The notes beneath the pieces are model-generated. The model was not told where the DNA came from and ran no database searches. It saw only the letters and a program-made list of their open reading frames with translations. A DNA stretch of 64,000 bases from G963556115 sp963667375 (lineage in GTDB: Bacteria > Planctomycetota > SZUA-567): contig OY763323.1 in NCBI GenBank assembly GCA_963667375.1, forward strand, positions 2,666,001-2,730,000. Reading direction: 5' to 3'. Both the position numbers and the translations under genes were made by a program. Below are positions 26,881 through 35,499 of this stretch, piece after piece; position 1 is the first letter of the stretch; the number at the start of each line of letters is the position of its first letter.

Positions 26881-26908
26881 TTGACAAATAAATTTTGTGG
26901 TGTATTCT
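26881..26908 (+). promoter_or_regulatory. Promoter of the ribose-type importer operon
   Basis: TTGACA (26881-26886), 16-base spacer, TATTCT (26903-26908). The AAATTAATTT element at 26924-26933 lies about 15 bases after the -10, a typical repressor position. Confidence 0.55.
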
Positions 26909-27096
26909 CTAGTTAGGTGCTTTAAATTAATTTTAAGGCATTGTCTCGTTGCTTTCATTTGTCACAAATTATTATTCGTTTATTCATAGTTTTCATGTTT
27001 TTTAGCTATTTTTTATATTGTTTTGTTGCACTAAAAGCGTGGCTACATTTTGTTTTGTGTTGTACTTTTTTATGTTTTTTTTTAAGGAAATTTACT

Positions 27097-28029
27097 ATGA
27101 AAAAACTTCTATTGACTCTTGTTGCACTCGTTATGGTATTTGCGGTAACTGCTAATGCCGCTGAAAAAGGATTGATTGTTGTTGTTACTCCTTCACATGA
27201 TAATCCTTTCTTCAAGACCGAGGCTATGGTTGCAAAGAAGACTGCAGAAGACCTTGGTTACACAACTCTTATTCTGTCTCATGATGATGATGCCAACAAG
27301 CAGGACCAGGCATTTGAAACCGCAATCGCCAGTGGTGCTAAGGCTATTATCTGTGATAATGCCGGTGCTGATGCAACTGTTGCTGCAGTAAAGAAAGCAA
27401 AAGCTGCTGGTGTTCCTGTATTTCTGATTGACAGAGAGATCAACGTTCCTGATTTGGCTGTCAGCCAGATTGTTTCCAATAACTACCAGGGTGCTGTTCT
27501 CGGTGGTGAGGCATTCGTTGAGTATATGGAAGAAGCTGGTGAGTATGTTGAGCTTGTCGGTAAAGAGTCAGATACTAATGCCGGTGTGCGTTCAAAGGGC
27601 TTCCATGAGGTTATTGATCAGTATCCAGATATGAAGCTGGTCGCTCGTCAGAGTGCTAACTGGTCACAGACCGAAGGTTTTTCAAAGATGGAGACCATTA
27701 TTCAGGCAAATCCAAATATCAAGGGTGTTGTTTGCGGTAATGATACAATGGCGATGGGTGCCTATGCCGCACTTAAAGCTGCAGGAATGGGTAATGTTGT
27801 TGTTGTAGGTTTTGACGGCAGTAATGATGTACGTGATTCAATTCTTTCAAATGGTATCAAGGCTACAGTTTTGCAGACATGCGCTATCAACGCAAAGATG
27901 GCGGTTGAGCAGGCTGATAAGTTTATAACAACTGGTTCAACCGGCCTTCCAGAGAAGCAGTTGACCGACTGTATCCTCATTGATTCTTCAAATGCAAAGA
28001 AACTCAATAATTTTGATCTTGCTGAGTAG
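27097..28029 (+). CDS. Ribose-type sugar ABC transporter, periplasmic binding protein
   Basis: 310 residues from the ATG at 27097 (AAGGAAA upstream), with a clear cleavable signal peptide ending ANA-AEK near residue 22. The rest is the type I periplasmic sugar-binding fold (RbsB-like): VVTPSHDNPFF at the first strand, DREINVPD and VCGNDTMAMGAYAAL later. It captures a sugar or polyol for the ABC genes downstream. The ligand is not readable; context favours the substrate of the isomerase, kinase and split-transketolase route. Confidence 0.92.
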   Translation: MKKLLLTLVALVMVFAVTANAAEKGLIVVVTPSHDNPFFKTEAMVAKKTAEDLGYTTLILSHDDDANKQDQAFETAIASGAKAIICDNAGADATVAAVKKAKAAGVPVFLIDREINVPDLAVSQIVSNNYQGAVLGGEAFVEYMEEAGEYVELVGKESDTNAGVRSKGFHEVIDQYPDMKLVARQSANWSQTEGFSKMETIIQANPNIKGVVCGNDTMAMGAYAALKAAGMGNVVVVGFDGSNDVRDSILSNGIKATVLQTCAINAKMAVEQADKFITTGSTGLPEKQLTDCILIDSSNAKKLNNFDLAE

Positions 28030-28075
28030 TATCAGTTCTTACATTAAGAATATATAGCCATAATTATTATAAGCC

Positions 28076-28118
28076 CGATACTCTGGTAGTCGCGTATATC
28101 TGATATATCAGAGTATCG
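28076..28118 (+). promoter_or_regulatory. Intercistronic hairpin after the binding-protein gene
   Basis: Perfect 10-bp inverted repeat (28076-28085 with 28109-28118) in the 143-base gap before the DUF2291 gene. No U-run follows; it is more likely a 3'-end stabiliser or partial attenuator that favours binding-protein mRNA. Confidence 0.45.
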
Positions 28119-28172
28119 AGTTCAATAAGCTAACAGAACAGTATTTAGTAAAACAGGATGAGGATAGGTTAA

Positions 28173-28844
28173 ATGTCAAAATTTAAGGTTATTGGAATTG
28201 TCGTACTGATTGTATATCTTGTGGTTTCGTTTGCAACAGCAATAACTCTTTCACCCAAAGATATTGAAGAGTTAGAAAAGAAGGCAACTGCAGTATCAAA
28301 TAGTGATAGCGGTAAAGATATGAAGGGTTATGTGAAGGATATCTGGGCATCAAAAATTGTGCCGGAGTTCGATCAGAATGCCCAGGAGCTTTCTGTCGTA
28401 TTGGCTGGTCTTAAGGAAGACCCGGAAGGGTTTGCCGCCAAATTCGGCAAGCGCAACAATGACTTCAGTCCTATGAATTACATTGTTAAAGGTAAGGCCG
28501 TAGTAAAGCAAATGAAGACAAAGTCGGCTGCAGGAGCGATAGTCCTCGATGTTAAGGATTTGTCAGGGAAGAAAGATGTTATCATTCAGGTAGGACCGGT
28601 TATTAAGAAGAGTGCAATTCGAGATTCATTATCTTTTATTGATTTTAATGACTTTCAGAATCAGATAGAATTTGGTGAGTTGTCGAAAGAGATAAAGAAT
28701 TATATTCTTGAGAATATTGTTAGTGATATAAAAGAAAAAGACTTGGTGGGTAAAGAGATAATGTTTGAAGGAGCGTTTACTTATGATAAGCGCGGGGGTA
28801 AGGTTCTTATTTCACCAGTTAAAATAAGTGTTGAGGGAAAATAA
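28173..28844 (+). CDS. DUF2291 family protein
   Basis: 223 residues: one N-terminal hydrophobic segment (about 5-24), then a soluble domain with a SPKDIEELE start and a GKAVVKQMKTKSAAG stretch. DUF2291 proteins occur almost exclusively within ribose/ribitol-type ABC importer operons; the molecular role is unknown. Here it sits between the binding protein and the ATPase. It is probably tethered to the membrane on the periplasmic side. No lipobox Cys is visible, unlike many relatives. Confidence 0.8.
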   Translation: MSKFKVIGIVVLIVYLVVSFATAITLSPKDIEELEKKATAVSNSDSGKDMKGYVKDIWASKIVPEFDQNAQELSVVLAGLKEDPEGFAAKFGKRNNDFSPMNYIVKGKAVVKQMKTKSAAGAIVLDVKDLSGKKDVIIQVGPVIKKSAIRDSLSFIDFNDFQNQIEFGELSKEIKNYILENIVSDIKEKDLVGKEIMFEGAFTYDKRGGKVLISPVKISVEGK

Positions 28845-28848
28845 AATT

Positions 28849-30411
28849 ATGAGTAATAAAACATCGGTACACCAGCCTATACCGGATAACATAATTTACC
28901 GAGCCCAGAATATTGTAAAGCGTTATCCAGGAACAATTGCTCTGAAGGGGGTTGATTTTAAAATCTACCCGGGAAAGGTAAACGTTCTTGTAGGCGAGAA
29001 TGGTGCCGGAAAATCAACATTGATGAAAATAATGGCGGGTATTGAATTCCTCTCTGAAGGACAGTTGTTCTGGAAGGGTAAGGAAATCAAAATTGATACT
29101 ACGGAACAGGCAGAGAGTCTTGGAATTAGAATCATACATCAGGAACTCAATCTCTGTCCGAATCTTACAGTTGCGGATAATATCTTTCTCAATTGTGAAC
29201 TGACCGACAAATATGGCAATATTGATGTAAAACGTCAGGAGAGAGAGGCCGCTGCGTTATTGAGACGTCTTGAGCAGGATATAAATCCTAAAGAGCTCGT
29301 GTCGAATTTAAAAGTTGGTCAGCAGCAGATTGTAGAAATCGCCAAGTCACTGCGTAATGAGATGGAGGTTCTAATTATGGATGAACCGACATCGGCACTG
29401 AGCAACTCTGAGGTTCGGGTGCTATTTAATATTATCAATGATCTTAAGAGTCAGGGCGTAGCTGTAATTTATATCTCTCATAAACTTGAGGAACTTATTG
29501 AAATCGGTGATAATATCACCGTTTTGCGTGATGGGGAACTCGTAACTGTAAAAGAAATGGAAGATGTGACTCTGCAGTGGATTGTCCGGAGTATGGCAGG
29601 AAAAGACTGGGGCGATGTGTTTCCCAAGCGTGAACAGCCTGATTCAGATGAGATAATCTTGAGCGTGAATAATCTTTCATGCCGTTTTGGTACGGAACAG
29701 GAAGATCTGAAAAATATTTCATTCGATTTAAAGAAGGGTGAAATTCTGGGAATTTATGGACTTCTGGGAGCTGGACGTTCTGAAGTTCTGGAAGCAATAA
29801 TGGGACTCAACCTGGATTATGAAGGTGAGATTAAAATCAATGGTAAACTGTTGAAGACTCAGGATATTGAAGAACGTATCAGGGAAGGGGTGGTGCTGGT
29901 TCCTGAGGATAGACAGCGTGAGGGGCTGGTTCCTGTACTGTCGGTAGGGCATAATATGACTATGGCTGGATTATGGCGTATTATAAAATATGGATTTCAC
30001 ATTGATAAAGCACTTGAGGGCAGTTCCATAAACCGCATGTTTGAAAAGATGAGTGTTAAAGCTCCAAGTCCGCGGGTGCCGGTTTCATCATTGAGCGGTG
30101 GTAATCAGCAAAAGGTTGTTATCGGTAAATGTCTGTTAACCGAGCCAAAGGTACTGCTGATGGATGAACCGACCAGAGGCATTGATGTCGGAGCCAAAGG
30201 CGAAGTATTCATGCTGATGGACGAACTGGCGAAAGAGGGTCTGGGTGTACTCTTTGTTTCGTCTGAAATCAAAGAGATTATTGGTGTTTGTGATCGGGTT
30301 ATCGTATTGTCCAAGGGTAAAAAGACCAAAGAACTTTCCAAGGAAGATATAACTGAAGAGAATCTTGTTGATGCTTCCGCTATCGGTCACAGGACGACTA
30401 AGGTTGGGTAA
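28849..30411 (+). CDS. Ribose-type sugar ABC transporter ATP-binding protein (two ATPase domains)
   Basis: 520 residues from the ATG at 28849, 4 bases after the DUF2291 stop, with GAGGG upstream. Two fused ABC domains: the first with Walker A GENGAGKST, the QQQIVEIAKSL-type signature and LIMDEPTSAL; the second with a degenerate P-loop (GLLGAGRSE), signature LSGGNQQK and LLMDEPTRGIDVG. This is the standard RbsA/XylG/MglA architecture. It energises the permease encoded next. Confidence 0.95.
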   Translation: MSNKTSVHQPIPDNIIYRAQNIVKRYPGTIALKGVDFKIYPGKVNVLVGENGAGKSTLMKIMAGIEFLSEGQLFWKGKEIKIDTTEQAESLGIRIIHQELNLCPNLTVADNIFLNCELTDKYGNIDVKRQEREAAALLRRLEQDINPKELVSNLKVGQQQIVEIAKSLRNEMEVLIMDEPTSALSNSEVRVLFNIINDLKSQGVAVIYISHKLEELIEIGDNITVLRDGELVTVKEMEDVTLQWIVRSMAGKDWGDVFPKREQPDSDEIILSVNNLSCRFGTEQEDLKNISFDLKKGEILGIYGLLGAGRSEVLEAIMGLNLDYEGEIKINGKLLKTQDIEERIREGVVLVPEDRQREGLVPVLSVGHNMTMAGLWRIIKYGFHIDKALEGSSINRMFEKMSVKAPSPRVPVSSLSGGNQQKVVIGKCLLTEPKVLLMDEPTRGIDVGAKGEVFMLMDELAKEGLGVLFVSSEIKEIIGVCDRVIVLSKGKKTKELSKEDITEENLVDASAIGHRTTKVG

Positions 30412-30465
30412 AACTTGTTTGTGATGATTTTAAATATGCCTGAATAATGGTATCTAGGAGTAGAA

Positions 30466-31503
30466 ATGCAAAATAAAAAGAATGTTAATCTTAGCCTGTG
30501 GATAATGAAGATGCGTACGGTTATCGCGTTGGTCATTATTACTGTGATTATTACAGTGCTATTAGAGGTGACAAGGAATATTAATTTCCTCAATCCATTG
30601 AATCTTGTTACTGTTGGTAAACATGTGGCCATAACTGCTATTCTTGCTTTGGGTATGACCTTTGTTATTCTTACCGGTGGTATTGACCTTTCTATCGGTG
30701 GTATTGTCGGTTTGTGTGGTATGATAGCCGGCGGGCTGATTTATGAAGGATTGGCTATTCCAGGCGGCGATATTATGTTCCTCAATATCTGGTCGATTAT
30801 TATCGCAGTTCTTATTATTGGAACATTTATCGGTTATCTGAATGGTGTCCTGATTACCAAGCTCAATGTAGCTCCATTTATAGGTACTCTCGGTATGATG
30901 TATATTGCCAGAGGTCTGGCTAATCTGCGTTCCGGCGGTGCTACCTTCCCTAATCTTCAGGGTAAGGAAGAGCTGGGAAATACCGGCTTTACTTTCCTTG
31001 GTGCCGGACATATAATTGGTATACCCGTATCTATCTGGATTATGATTGTACTGGCTATTATTGCTGTGTATGTAGCAAAGAAAACCCCGTTAGGAAGACA
31101 TATCTACGCTATCGGCGGTAATGCCAAAGCTGCAAAACTCTCCGGTGTGCAGGTTAAAAAGGTTACACTCTGGGTTTATATGTTCTCAGGATTCTGTGCT
31201 GGTCTGGTTGGTCTTATAATTTCATCTCAGCTGGTGGCATCACACCCGGCAACAGGTGAAAGTTATGAAATGAATGCAATCGCTGCGGCGGTTCTTGGTG
31301 GTACCTCTTTATCAGGTGGTGTTGGTACAATCGGTGGTACTGTGATTGGTGCTTTTGTAATTGGTATTCTTAATGACGGTCTGGTAATGCTCGGTGTTTC
31401 TGAGTTCTGGCAGAATGTTATTAAGGGTATTGTAATTATCGCGGCTGTGGTTTTTGACCAGATACAGAAGCGTATGAATGCGAAAGCTTCAGTAGCTAAA
31501 TAA
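30466..31503 (+). CDS. Ribose-type sugar ABC transporter permease
   Basis: 345 residues, 8-10 hydrophobic helices, with the RbsC signatures ALGMTFVILTGGIDLSIGG and AAAVLGGTSLSGGVGT. It starts with TAGGAG at proper distance, 54 bases after the ATPase gene. It forms the homodimeric channel with the double ATPase and the binding protein at 27097. Confidence 0.95.
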   Translation: MQNKKNVNLSLWIMKMRTVIALVIITVIITVLLEVTRNINFLNPLNLVTVGKHVAITAILALGMTFVILTGGIDLSIGGIVGLCGMIAGGLIYEGLAIPGGDIMFLNIWSIIIAVLIIGTFIGYLNGVLITKLNVAPFIGTLGMMYIARGLANLRSGGATFPNLQGKEELGNTGFTFLGAGHIIGIPVSIWIMIVLAIIAVYVAKKTPLGRHIYAIGGNAKAAKLSGVQVKKVTLWVYMFSGFCAGLVGLIISSQLVASHPATGESYEMNAIAAAVLGGTSLSGGVGTIGGTVIGAFVIGILNDGLVMLGVSEFWQNVIKGIVIIAAVVFDQIQKRMNAKASVAK

Positions 31504-31537
31504 ATTTTGTCTTCAGTAAATATTGATAGGAAATAAT

Positions 31538-32962
31538 ATGAAAAAATATTCTGTAAAGATAGGCGTGGCTCCTACAAGAAGATTTATCTTCAGCAAAGAG
31601 GATGCACATGCCTATAAAAATAAGACTTATCAGAAATTAGATGAGCTTGGTATTGAGTATGTCGGAATCGATGATGTTAATGATGAAGGACTTTTGCATT
31701 CTGAAAGTGATGTTGAGAAGGTTATTGCTAAATTCAGGGCGGAAAAAGTTGATTGCCTGTTTTTTCCTCATTGTAATTTCGGCACGGAGGATCTTGTCTG
31801 TAAAGTTGCCTTAGAGTTTAAACTTCCTGTTTTACTCTGGGGACCAAGGGATGAGAGTCCGCTCGCTGACGGTTCGCGCCTTCGTGACAGTCAGTGCGGC
31901 CTTTTTGCTACCGGTAAAGTGCTTCGGCGTTTTAACCTGCCATTTACATACCTGCCTAATGACCGTCTTGAAGACGCTAGCTTTGAACGTGGGATCAAGA
32001 ACTTTATTGCGGCTGTAAATGTGGTGCGTGAAGTCAGGACTACCCGGGTACTGCAGATAGCCCCAAGACCTGCCGGTTTCTGGACTGTTATGTTCAATGA
32101 GGGTGAATTGCTGGAAAAATTCGGTATTCAGGTATTTCCAGTAAGTCTTTCAGAGATCGTTTCTGCGGTAAAACGGCTTGATGCAGATGCCAATAATGCT
32201 GAAGTTGCTGCAACCATTGATTTTATGAATGAAAAAATGCAGGTAAATGTTAATCCTGATGAAGTACGGAGAGTTGCTGCGCTTAAGGTTGCAATGGAGG
32301 CCGCTGCGAAGAATAACGGCTGTAATTCTATTGCTATTCAATGTTGGGATTCGCTTCAGCATGAACTTTCAATAATGCCTTGTGTCTGCAATTCCATTCT
32401 TACAGATCTCGGTATTCCTGTTGCGTGTGAAACCGATGTTCATGGTGCTGTATCAGCGGTAATTGCGCAGGCTGCAACTATGGGTGAGACTTCACCCTTC
32501 TTTGCTGACTGGACTGTAAGACATCCTGATAATGACAATGCTGAACTTCTTCAGCATTGCGGACCTTATCCTCTGTCACTCGCTAAAGAAAAACCAATTC
32601 TGGGTCGCCCGTTTGCTCTCCCAGGTAAGTGTGCAGGTGCGGTATTATCCGAGATCAAGGGTGGAGAAATGACGATTCTCCGCTTTGATGGTGATCACGG
32701 TGAATATAAGCTTCTGGCTGGAAAAGCCAAGGGTGTTGAAGGTCCATATATTATGGGAACATATGTCTGGATTGAAGTAGAAGATTGGCTTGCGCTTGAG
32801 AGAAAACTGGTTGAAGGACCATATATTCACCATTGTGTCGGGGTGCATGGTGATTATGTTCCAGTAGTTTATGAAGCATGCAAATACATTCCGGGGCTTA
32901 ATATAGATATGTATGATACTGATGCCCAGAAAAAAATTGATGCTTACCTATACGGAAGATAA
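31538..32962 (+). CDS. L-fucose/L-arabinose isomerase family protein
   Basis: 474 residues from the ATG at 31538 (AGGAAA upstream; an earlier in-frame TTG is less likely). N-terminal Rossmann-like domain; a middle part with the SIAIQCWDSLQHELS and ACETDVHGAVSAV segments; and a C-terminal domain with GVHGDYVP. The family uses a metal-bound Glu/Asp/His site to interconvert aldoses and ketoses; candidate ligands here are Glu in CETDVHG and His near GVHGDY. It is the last gene of the importer operon. It probably makes the ketose that the kinase and transketolase across the divergent region then use. Substrate (apiose, arabinose, fucose or another) unknown. Confidence 0.85.
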   Translation: MKKYSVKIGVAPTRRFIFSKEDAHAYKNKTYQKLDELGIEYVGIDDVNDEGLLHSESDVEKVIAKFRAEKVDCLFFPHCNFGTEDLVCKVALEFKLPVLLWGPRDESPLADGSRLRDSQCGLFATGKVLRRFNLPFTYLPNDRLEDASFERGIKNFIAAVNVVREVRTTRVLQIAPRPAGFWTVMFNEGELLEKFGIQVFPVSLSEIVSAVKRLDADANNAEVAATIDFMNEKMQVNVNPDEVRRVAALKVAMEAAAKNNGCNSIAIQCWDSLQHELSIMPCVCNSILTDLGIPVACETDVHGAVSAVIAQAATMGETSPFFADWTVRHPDNDNAELLQHCGPYPLSLAKEKPILGRPFALPGKCAGAVLSEIKGGEMTILRFDGDHGEYKLLAGKAKGVEGPYIMGTYVWIEVEDWLALERKLVEGPYIHHCVGVHGDYVPVVYEACKYIPGLNIDMYDTDAQKKIDAYLYGR

Positions 32963-32993
32963 TTATTGTTGTCTTGATCAGGTCCAGCTTTTG

Positions 32994-33022
32994 CCGGGAA
33001 TTCGCCGTAGGTGATTTCCCGG
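32994..33022 (+). terminator. Terminator of the importer/isomerase operon
   Basis: Inverted repeat of 7 bp (32994-33000 with 33016-33022, extendable with imperfect inner pairs) followed by TTTTTATT, 31 bases after the isomerase stop. Confidence 0.65.
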
Positions 33023-33040
33023 TTTTTATTGATTTAAAAA

Positions 33041-33066
33041 ATACCCTTTGGAAAACCAAAGGGTAT
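33041..33066 (-). terminator. Rho-independent terminator of the EF-hand gene
   Basis: Perfect 11-bp inverted repeat (33041-33051 with 33056-33066), 4-base loop, followed on the minus strand by a run of T, 35 bases past the EF-hand stop. Confidence 0.8.
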
Positions 33067-33101
33067 TATGGGGGATTTTATTATATGTAGATATAATGCT
33101 T

Positions 33102-33671
33102 TTATATAGTACTGGATATCAGACTGGATGAGGCGCTGGAACTTGAAACTGCAGAAGCCTGATTAATATATTCCTGAATTTGTGAGGCATACTGCGGGTT
33201 GAAAACACTAGCTTGCTGAGTAGCGGCTTCATCATCAGAATTCTCGGTAGCCGTGTCCATCATGCTCATTATTGCTTGAAAATTCTGAGCCATAAGTTCA
33301 TTCATCATACTGCTGGCAGATGAACTATCGCTGTCAGAACTGGTTTCAGCTGAATCGGAACCGAGCGCTTCAGCCAATTCATCAGCCGTTACTTCACCAT
33401 CACCATTGAGATCATATTGACTGAATAGGTCTTCTGAGCTTTCTGTAGAAGAAGAAGAAGAAGAAGAAGGAGGAGGAGGTGGCGGACTTCCAGCTCCACT
33501 GCCCATTGCGCTTTGCATGGCGCTATCAAAACTGGCGAATTCCTCTTCATTCAGACCACCACTGCCATCAACATCATTTGATGAAAAAAGATCATTAATA
33601 TTGTTTTGACTTGATGACTGCAGGTTCATCATTGGCATTGAACTAAAGCCAGAAATTCCACTTATACCCAT
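33102..33671 (-). CDS. EF-hand calcium-binding protein with Pro/Ser low-complexity linker
   Basis: 189 residues from the ATG at 33671, with AAAGGAG upstream; an in-frame extension upstream is unlikely. Two canonical EF-hand loops, DVDGSGGLNEEE (about 33-44) and DLNGDGEVTADE (about 87-98), are separated by a run of six Pro and seven Ser encoded by trinucleotide repeats. The C-terminal half is Ser/Ala/Gln-rich. The N terminus (MGISGISGFSS) is not a Sec signal and resembles other small bacterial EF-hand proteins such as XopAW-like ones. Probably a calcium-responsive or secreted protein; location is uncertain. Confidence 0.82.
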   Translation of the reverse strand: MGISGISGFSSMPMMNLQSSSQNNINDLFSSNDVDGSGGLNEEEFASFDSAMQSAMGSGAGSPPPPPPSSSSSSSTESSEDLFSQYDLNGDGEVTADELAEALGSDSAETSSDSDSSSASSMMNELMAQNFQAIMSMMDTATENSDDEAATQQASVFNPQYASQIQEYINQASAVSSSSASSSLISSTI

Positions 33672-33879
33672 TTTAGCTCTCCTTTGTATACTGTTTAGTT
33701 GCATTAAACAGTTAAAGTCTTTCAATAATATTTTACGAAAGGGTACTGAAATTACTTTCAGTAATTTTGATAATTAGAAAGATTTTTTTAGAAAGTGAGT
33801 ATTTAATTATATCTAACTCTTTTAATGAAAAAGAGTAACAAACTTGCAGTACTTCGATAGTTCGTCTTTTGGTTGCTGT

Positions 33880-35499
33880 TTACGATTTGGAGAGTAATGA
33901 GGCAATTTTAAAACTTAATTCATTTAGTTTGTAGGGCTTTTCCATGAAACCAGCAAGGCCATTATCAAAGAGGGTGTTTATGGTATCATCAGGCGTGAAG
34001 CCGGAGACAGCGATAATTGGAATTTGTGGATCTATTTTTCTCAGTTCATAAAAACATTCTGTACTGCTCATATTAGGCATTACCATGTCAAGCAATACCA
34101 GATCAGGTCTCTGTTCGTTAAATTTAGTAATACCATCTACCCCATCGACCGCAGTATTAACTTTGTAACCGAGTTTTGTCAGCATTTTCTCACCCACAAA
34201 GCGGAGGATATCTTCATCATCAATAAGTAAAATTGTACCTGTACCTTTGATTTCAGAGGTTGGATGAATATCTGAATCACTGCTTTGAGCTGGAGCTGAT
34301 ATCGGGAGGTAGATCAGAAATTTTGTGCCGCGACCTATCTCACTCTCAACTTCGATATAGCCATTGTGTCGTTTTACGGCACCATAAACCGCTGCCAGAC
34401 CCAGTCCTGTACCTTTACCTATATCTTTGGTGGTGAAAAACGGTTCAAATATGTGTTTTCTGATATCGTCAGGTATGCCGGTTCCGGTATCGGTTATGGT
34501 CAGACAGATATAATCATTTTCAGGGTTCTGATTTCTGAAGTTATTATTATTATCAATAACCTGATTATCGGTCTGAATAAGCAGCAAACCGCCTGATGGC
34601 ATTGCATCTCTGGCATTTAAAGACATATTAATTATTATATTTTCAATAAGAGGCAGATCGCCATTAATAGTGTCATTTTCAGCATCAAGATTCAGCCGTA
34701 ACTCGATATTGCGATCAAAGCTGCGTTCAAGTATATCGGTAGCATTGTAGATTGCCTGGTGCAGGTGAAGAGGCTTGAGTTTAAATCTGCCTTTACGCGA
34801 GAATGATAAGAGTTGCTTGGTGAGATTCCCTGCAGTTTCGGCAGCTTTTATAATCACATCTGCGAGTTCTGATATCTTATCATCATGGCTGAGTTTGCCA
34901 ATTATCTCTGCGGATCCCATTATTCCAGATAGCATATTGTTAAAATCATGCGCTACGCCTCCGGCAAGCTGTCCAACCGCTTCCATCTTTTGGCTTTGCT
35001 GTAATTGTTCTTCCAGCTGCTTTCGCGAGGAGATATCTCTGACTGAAGCAATAACGCAATTTTTATTGTCAATCATTGCCTGCTTGAGTAGTACGTCTGT
35101 CCAGAATAAGGTGCCATCTTTTTTGCGACAGTGCCACTCGAAATTCTGGGCGCCGATATTGAGTGTCTTATATAAATACTCCATTGCCGCTTTACGGGTA
35201 TATGATCCTTCGCCGCTACAGAGCTGATTAAAATCGATTTGCAGGAATTCTTCAGAGGTATATCCGAACATCAGGCAGGCCTGTTCATTATTATCAAGGA
35301 TGTTGAAAGTCTCTGAATCATGGATAAATAGTGAATCAGCGGTGGCATTGAAGATAGCTTTATAACGGGTACGCGATTCTTCAAGCTCTCGCATGTGTTT
35401 GCGGAGTTCCGGGTAGTAATTCTTGCGTAGTGAGGATTCACCGAGTCCAAGGAGTTTTTTACGGTATTCCTCATGTCTGCCAGAGCTGTCAGAAGGCAT
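33880..35499 (-). CDS. PAS-containing hybrid histidine kinase with receiver domain
   Basis: 539 residues from the ATG at 35499. A short coiled coil (about 30-45), a PAS domain (about 45-170), HisKA with the phospho-acceptor His in GGVAHDFNNML (about 187), HATPase with NARDAMPSGG, DTGTGIPDD and GKGTGLGLAAVYG, then a C-terminal receiver (about 415-535) with DDED, phospho-acceptor Asp in LLDMVMP and Lys in MEKPYK. It has no membrane segments, so it senses a cytoplasmic signal. Its start overlaps the end of the iron alcohol dehydrogenase gene by 11 bases, suggesting coupled expression. No output regulator is adjacent. Confidence 0.94.
   Translation of the reverse strand: MPSDSSGRHEEYRKKLLGLGESSLRKNYYPELRKHMRELEESRTRYKAIFNATADSLFIHDSETFNILDNNEQACLMFGYTSEEFLQIDFNQLCSGEGSYTRKAAMEYLYKTLNIGAQNFEWHCRKKDGTLFWTDVLLKQAMIDNKNCVIASVRDISSRKQLEEQLQQSQKMEAVGQLAGGVAHDFNNMLSGIMGSAEIIGKLSHDDKISELADVIIKAAETAGNLTKQLLSFSRKGRFKLKPLHLHQAIYNATDILERSFDRNIELRLNLDAENDTINGDLPLIENIIINMSLNARDAMPSGGLLLIQTDNQVIDNNNNFRNQNPENDYICLTITDTGTGIPDDIRKHIFEPFFTTKDIGKGTGLGLAAVYGAVKRHNGYIEVESEIGRGTKFLIYLPISAPAQSSDSDIHPTSEIKGTGTILLIDDEDILRFVGEKMLTKLGYKVNTAVDGVDGITKFNEQRPDLVLLDMVMPNMSSTECFYELRKIDPQIPIIAVSGFTPDDTINTLFDNGLAGFMEKPYKLNELSFKIASLLSKS

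Larger units (their letters stand above)
26575..27096. promoter_or_regulatory. Divergent control region of the transketolase and importer operons
   Basis: Gene-free, very AT-rich 522 bases. It holds three exact copies of the palindromic core AAATTAATTT (26663-26672, 26850-26859, 26924-26933). The first is the centre of a perfect 30-bp palindrome (26653-26682). The third lies just after the -10 element of the plus-strand promoter. These are the likely operators for both operons. An upstream in-frame extension of the binding protein gene into this region is hydrophobic, lacks a good start, and is not taken as coding. Confidence 0.6.

Noticed and set aside
26941..27096. 52-residue N-terminal extension of the sugar-binding protein
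   Set aside because: Hydrophobic AT-driven translation of the promoter leader, with no good start. The ATG at 27097 has AAGGAAA and begins a textbook signal peptide.
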